In this document: positions 58,865 through 64,000 of the stretch, one piece after another
How the letters are laid out: the number at the start of each line of letters is the position of its first letter
Position numbering within the stretch: the first letter of the stretch is position 1
NCBI GenBank assembly: GCA_030549175.1
Contig: JAUKUA010000003.1
Span: 4,526,001 to 4,590,000 of the forward strand
Reading direction: 5' to 3'
From: Lasiosphaeris hirsuta
Taxonomy: Eukaryota; Ascomycota; Sordariomycetes; Sordariales; Lasiosphaeriaceae
DNA: 64,000 nucleotides
Translations under genes and position numbers: made by a program
The notes under the pieces: generated by a model
Told to the model about the DNA's origin: nothing
The model's database searches: none
Seen by the model: only the letters and a program-made list of their open reading frames with translations

Positions 58865-61557
58865 GTTGACTGATGCTGAAATAATTAAGATATTCTTGAG
58901 AAAGTAGAGTCTTGGCGAAGATCGATTCGAGCAAGTAAAAACCAGTTACTGTTTTGAGGGATAGTCGAGGATGGATTAACAGGGGTGGGATAGTAGCAAG
59001 ACCAGCAGGCTACGGAATATGGGTTTTCTGGTATTAGTTTTTTTTTGGGGAAAATTAGAAGGGCAGCAGAGCACAGCTCTGTGAAAGAAAAAAAGAACAA
59101 AGGGGGAAAGGGGAAACAGGAACTGGTTTTTGAAGGTTGAGAGCTTGCTGAAGAAAAAAAAAGAGAAAGGAGAGTGGAAGGGCGAGGCGGCCGGGCCTTA
59201 TATCAATGGCGGGTCATCGCGAGAGAGGCGTGGTATGGTGGTTACCCAAGCAGTGGCCCAACCTGCAGCACAAGGAAGACGGCCAGTAAGTCGGCCACCC
59301 ACGGCCAGGATTGCCGGCCGGGTGCAGGGCAGCACTCACGGTAGCACTCACAGCAGCCAGTTCCTCCCCGCGAGGGCCAATGAGGGGGACGGATTCGGCA
59401 GAGAGGCGTCTTGACTGCATCGCAATCAATATCACGAACAGGCGTTACCCGAGCAAGCCCCTCCCCTGCCCGGCCTTGTCACGTTGGGCAGGTTGCAGCT
59501 TCGAGCACTAGCTGCACGCTTCCAGTCTGCGCTGCTGCTGCAAGGCCCTGCAAGATGGGCGGCTAAAACGCCCATGGCAGCGAAGCTGGGAAGACCGAGA
59601 AGCGCGAGTGCTTGGGGAGGGGGATGGGGGGCAGAGGGGCAGCCTTGGAGGCGGGATGGCGGGGAGAGGTGCGTGAGAGCGAGAAGGGCAAAAAGAGGGA
59701 AGCAATGTGATGAGAGAATTGTCCGCAGAGCAACGAGGAGTGATGTGGCCCGTGCTTTAGGTGATCACTAACGGCACTAGGCAGCTCTGGGATGGCCGGG
59801 CGTCTAAATCCCTGCCGCCATTGGCCAATCACGGCACACAAGAGCCCGATCTTGCGCCATCCGCGCTGGTGCCCGCAGCCTCCATCGAGCTATCACACAG
59901 ACCTCTCCACACATCACCGCAACGCTCCACAGAGTCGAAAGAGCGGCTCCCACCAATGACGGCCGGCCTCGCTACCCGGAGAACTGCCATCTGCATGATG
60001 CGCACGCAGAACGCATCCGGGGTCAATATTTTTGTCAAGCCTGCAGCGCACTTGACTGATGGCTAGACAGCTGTGATGGCACTGCTTGTGGAGCATCAAA
60101 TCCCTCCTACATGCTGCTGGCAATATGCTCTACCACCATGTCAAGCAGGTCGCAGGTCGCAGGTCGATGCAGCAGACTCGCGGACTTACGGGACGTCGCA
60201 TGAGCTGACTGGCTGTCATCCGGTCATCAGGGTCGACTTGGACGGCCCGCCTTCTGGGTCGACCATATTGCGACAGTGGAAAATCGACGATTGATGTCAG
60301 CATGGAACCAAGTTAGATGCGGGGCATCTGTCAGGAAAGCAGTCCCGTACTCCGTCCAGCATTCTCAGTCGCGATCTCACTCCTGGGATCTCGTCCCTCC
60401 GATGTAAGATGGCTCCTTCAACGGCGAAGGCCACGCCATGGCCGCAGGCACGGAGGTTGCACAACACTGTTGCTCCTCCCAGAGCATAAATCGTTTCCTC
60501 GGGCCAAGCTGGCAGTGCAAGAGACGGGCTAGGTGGCCGATTCCCGCATGCAAGGGGGGAGCCAGCCTTACCTCAACGTGCCGAGTCTGCCTTTGGGCCG
60601 TCGGCCAGTCGTCAGCCTTCAGGTCGTATTTGGCGATATATGGCGATATATCCAGGCGAAGGCAGCCTAGAGCTGCTTGGTCTGCTTGGTGCATGCACGC
60701 AATCAGCGTAGCTTCGGCGGGTATGTGAGGAACCATCACCGTCACATCCGGAACGCTCACCACGGACCCGCATCGGCGATGGAAAGGTTCAGCGATCAGG
60801 GAACAATGCAACGGGCCTGCGCAGTGCTTTGCCTCTGACTGCCTTAGAATTCTAGATCTTCTATTCCGATGGGATGTGATATGGGGGCTTATCGCTCCTT
60901 GCTCTCAGTGGCCACATGCGCGTCCATGTCCCCTCGCCTGTGCGCAAAATAGCCGCCGTAGGGCTCCACTCTCTACCTTACCACCTGCCACACGCACAGG
61001 ACATGGAGTAGCCACACACCGAGTCGTAGCTCAATTCACCTCGTCCCATCTCAGCTCTCCGCCATCTTGAACCTAGACTTGCACAGACCTTTCTGCGTTG
61101 CGCACAGAAGCCTCGCACGCTCTTTTCAAGCCCTTTTCACGCGTATGGCGGCTATCAAGCGCCCGATCTGCGGAACAGGCATCGAGGTGTCATTGCAATA
61201 GCCGCCCGGCACCCGTCACTCCTCCCGGATCCGATGCTGTCACGGCCTTTGCATATCTTCAGCGTATGCAGCCTCTGCTCTGCTCGAGCAGCCTCCCACG
61301 TGATTTATGAAGTCATTGCCTTGTTGATATTTTGCCTTGGTGCAAGAAGAATCCAAGCATCTTTTCAAGTTACCTCAAGCCTTCGCGTTCAGCACTGCGA
61401 CCTGCCTAAGGGAGAAATGGCCCCACCGTTTCATGACTCACCAACGTGAGGTCTCAGAGTTCAAGAACCGCGAACATGAGCACAATGTTCAAAATATTTT
61501 TCTTTCGTAAACACTGTCAGCCAAGAGAAGCGTCTTCGCACGACCTCAGAACACATT
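58865..61557. other. Intergenic between divergent genes, 2.7 kb
   Basis: No gene is supported. It includes the promoter of the CBM48 gene on the left and of the HD-domain gene on the right. A direct repeat, TGGCGATATA, occurs twice in tandem near 60632-60655, and CAGGTCG occurs three times near 60150-60170. Confidence 0.5.
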
Positions 61558-62402
61558 ATGGACACTTTTGCCGATGACCCGCTGGTGCAGTCCGTGGCGG
61601 CTCACGTCAAGGACTTTATGCAGAACTATGATGCTTCACACGACTGGAATCACATTCAGCGCGTGGTAGGCTTGGCTCGATACATTTACTCAAAATCTGA
61701 GAACAAGGCGGACCTCGACCTCCGTATCATCCACCTAGCCGCGTTGCTGCACGATGTTGGCGATCACAAGTGAGTCCACACCTAGCTACGCACATGTCAT
61801 ACCAACAAGACATTTATTGAGCCCACCCACATCACCCATCCTCAACCCCCTACCCCTTCCGAGCCCAACCCTCACCCGCCCCTTGGATCCACACCAACCC
61901 ACAGATGGCCCTTTCCCACCCTCCCACCGCCGCTCAGACAAACCCCCAATCTAACCCATCCAGATACCTCCCCCCCTCGGCCGCGTCCGACCCAACCCCA
62001 ATAGCCACCCTCCTGCTGTCCCTCTCCTGTCCTCCTCCCCTAGCCGCGACCCTGCAGACCATCTGCCTCGGCGTCTCCTTCTCGTCCGAGGTCAAGGACC
62101 CCGCCCGCGTCGCCGCCCTGGTCACACGGCACCCCGAGCTCGCCGTGGTCCAGGACGCGGACCGGCTCGACGCCCTGGGTGCCGTGGGGCTGGCCCGCAT
62201 GTTCACCTTTGGCGGGGCCAAGGGCGCGAGGGATCTGCAGGGCAGCGTGGATCACGTGGACGTGAAGCTGGTCAAGCTGGAGGGCATGTGCAAGACTGAG
62301 GTGGGTAGGGAGTTGGCGAGGGAGAGGACCGAGAGGTTGAGGCTTTTTCAGGGGTGGTGGGCTGAGGAGGTGGGTTTTGTTGCTACTGTTCAGGGGGAGT
62401 AG
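61558..62402 (+). CDS. HD-domain metal-dependent phosphohydrolase
   Basis: A 216-aa protein from exons 61558-61769 and 61964-62402 (194-bp intron ending CTAACCCATCCAG). The HD superfamily pattern is complete: first His in SHDWNHIQRVVGLARYIY, the metal-binding His-Asp pair in LAALLHDVGDHK at the end of exon 1, and the distal Asp in VVQDADRLDALGAVGLARMF. This arrangement matches the small YedJ/YpgQ-like subgroup found in bacteria and fungi, which hydrolyse nucleotides or other phosphate esters. The physiological substrate is unknown. The intron falls just after the HD pair, and the phase (2) joins AAG cleanly. Confidence 0.9.
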
Positions 62403-63227
62403 GGGTTACTGTGTCGCTAGAGAGGAGGGGTTTTGGGTTCAGATTGTCCTTTTAATGGCTTTACTGAGTACCTATGTGAGTATCTGAGATATTTGAGCGA
62501 TCAATATTGCTGTCGGGACTGAGATATTATAGAGAAGTCCATGCATGGCCCATGAAGGTGGCCCGCGCCGAAGCTGTCTTAATGTCATAACAGCCAATCC
62601 CCCACATAATATAAGTTTGAAACATGTTGGGTACCCCATATCATTACCAATTACTAATATTCTAAGCTCCATTCCTGCTCTCAAACCGCAATATTTGTGC
62701 TGAAAGGACAAGTGAAAATACGAAATTAGAAATGAAAGGCATAATACGTGTAAAGATAAAGCCTGAGATAATAACCCGGTATAGTCCTCGCTGATAACCT
62801 CACCCACTCACTGCCCTTCTCGCCCTACCAACCTGAAGCCTCTCTGTCATCAACCTCCCTAACTATCATTAACCAGCCCCGATTTTCAAGTATACCTTTG
62901 AGCCCCAAAACTACGTTAATGCGTCAGCAACCTTGGACGGCCTCGCGCGGACGTTGACCGGAAGCTTTGCTCATTATATTCACATACCATGACAGCAGTA
63001 CACATGGCTGAGTCTCGACAACTTGAGGCAATGGCGACAAGCCGCGGGAGAAACCACAGGAGGGGCTGCGCAAGAACTCAACTCAATCATGGAGGAACTC
63101 ATGGCAGTACTCCAGGGGCAGCACTGCCACCAACAGGCCAACAGACGATGGTGGACATTAGCGAAGAATCTTGGAGAGAAGCTCATAGGATGTACCGATC
63201 AAAGATCATCCAGGCAGTAACACGGCG
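62403..63227. other. Intergenic, 0.8 kb
   Basis: AT-richer spacer. Two overlapping frames from about 62989 might extend the DUF6594 gene upstream, but I see no clear link. Confidence 0.45.
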
Positions 63228-63966
63228 ATGGGCTATTCTCGGCTGGATATCCCAGTTCTTACCCTTGAAAATCTCCCGTCCGAGGTCCCGCCGGGATGGT
63301 CTCCGTGTGGCATTAGCATTGCTGGTTTGAAGCGAACGTACCTAACAGCCCTGAAATGCGAACTCGCTAGCATTGGGATACTGATGCACTCTGGATCGCC
63401 CGCCGAAGTATCCCAACAAACCAAAATCTTCCCTACTGTCCTCGAGAAGTATAGTATGATAACACCTACCTACCCGCCACCTCAACTGGGTAGCTGACTC
63501 CCCTTAGTTTACAGGCTGTCCGGGACTACGCCTACATGACAACCGCTTACCGAAGCCCTCTCGATGCCTTCTTCATCTCGGTCGAACGCGCCCTCGACAA
63601 CGATCTACTGAATTGGGGGCTGATACGCCACAACAGATGCATAAACTCCCAGAAATTGGAAAACGCAACTAACACGGGACCTTGGGAGGAGCCGGTCGAT
63701 GGAAAGATCGAGCCTGTGGGGGGCGCGCGGGGGGCGAATGTCAAGAGCATGGCGAGCGGAGGCGTTTTTGTGGAGGCTGGGCGCGGCCTTGGTGGGTGCT
63801 GTGTTCTTGGTGGGGCCCATGTGGCTGTTGGTTTTGAGGCGTGAGTTGTTTTTGCAACTGGGGGCTACGACGGGGTTTATCATGGCATTTCGCATCCGTG
63901 ACGGCCTAGTTTGTAGAGAAGGCGGATCAGGCCTTTACCGGGACGCTAGCGTATGCAGCCGTGTTG

Positions 63967-63971
<5 letters not shown>
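63228..63971 (+). pseudogene. DUF6594-family membrane protein gene, frame-broken
   Basis: Pieces of a fungal DUF6594 protein are readable, in shifting frames. The first exon has LKRTYLTALKCELASIGIL. After an intron at 63449-63507 it continues LQAVRDYAYMTTAYRSPLDA and SVERALDNDLL, then GPWEEP and GGARGA. A frame change is needed at the G6 run near 63729-63734 to read SRAWR and TM1 (LGAALVGAVFLVGPMWLLVL), and TM2 (LGATTGFIMAF). Another change near 63920 is needed to reach the characteristic TM3, LAYAAVLMPF. The coding sequence then runs into 27 T. A GTGAGT-TTGTAG intron (63841-63917) would restore frame but would remove TM2. This may be a decayed gene or poor sequence at a contig end. The family's function is unknown. 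Confidence 0.6.

Positions 63972-63998
<27 letters not shown>
63972..63998. repeat. Poly-T tract (27 T) at the window edge
   Basis: A run of 27 thymines directly follows the last readable DUF6594 codons, near the window end. Read on the minus strand it is a poly-A run, like the 3' end of a retroelement that would lie outside the window. Confidence 0.85.
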
Positions 63999-64000
63999 GG

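Overview
The window is nuclear DNA of a filamentous ascomycete, most likely a sordariomycete. Genes are on both strands and well spaced. They carry short GT-AG introns, mostly 45-75 bp, with CTRAC-type branch sites close to the acceptor. Third codon positions are GC-rich. The best family matches are typically fungal: a Mit1-type remodeller, CSN3, a Boi1/2-type scaffold, a SUR7/PalI protein, a GH55 glucanase and a DUF6594 protein. Gene models come from reading frames, splice consensus and remembered family features only; no search was run.

Left part, 0.1-24.8 kb, all plus strand: a Mit1/CHD-like chromatin remodeller (to 5295); a large disordered CCCH zinc-finger protein (7968-12308); a gene-poor repeat island (about 13.0-14.6 kb) with a diverged tandem array, three TATAAA/TCACGTGA units and a 158-bp candidate MITE; a GH55 exo-beta-1,3-glucanase gene with two apparent homopolymer frameshifts (15234-17918); a small SCP2 sterol-carrier protein ending in AKL (18776-19267); and an FG nucleoporin with a C-terminal Ran-binding domain (20874-24777).

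Middle part, 25-45 kb: a single-pass membrane protein with a PPPY motif (minus); TFIIH subunit Tfb5 (28433-28789) convergent with an enoyl-CoA hydratase/isomerase (minus, 29043-30004); a Boi1/2-like SH3-SAM-PH protein (32480-35570); COP9 signalosome subunit 3 (38592-40156) convergent with the RPA large subunit (minus, 40917-42967); and an amidohydrolase (43599-44696) divergent from RPA.

Right part, 45-64 kb, is sparse: a 78-aa hypothetical protein (48480-48716), a small soluble cytochrome b5-domain protein ending in AKL (minus, 52168-52478), a secreted PLC-like phosphodiesterase (minus, 53067-54434), a SUR7/PalI-family protein (55707-56756), a CBM48-domain protein with a serine-rich tail (minus, 57986-58864), an HD-domain phosphohydrolase (61558-62402), and a frame-broken DUF6594 gene that runs into a 27-T tract at the window edge.

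Most genes are unrelated housekeeping or cell-biology genes. I see no biosynthetic cluster, CRISPR array, rRNA or convincing tRNA, and no coherent new multi-gene system. The most useful observations concern gene structure: hidden exons and tails, broken frames, the repeat island, shared PTS1-like and PPxY motifs, and a palindrome beside a possible small secreted protein.
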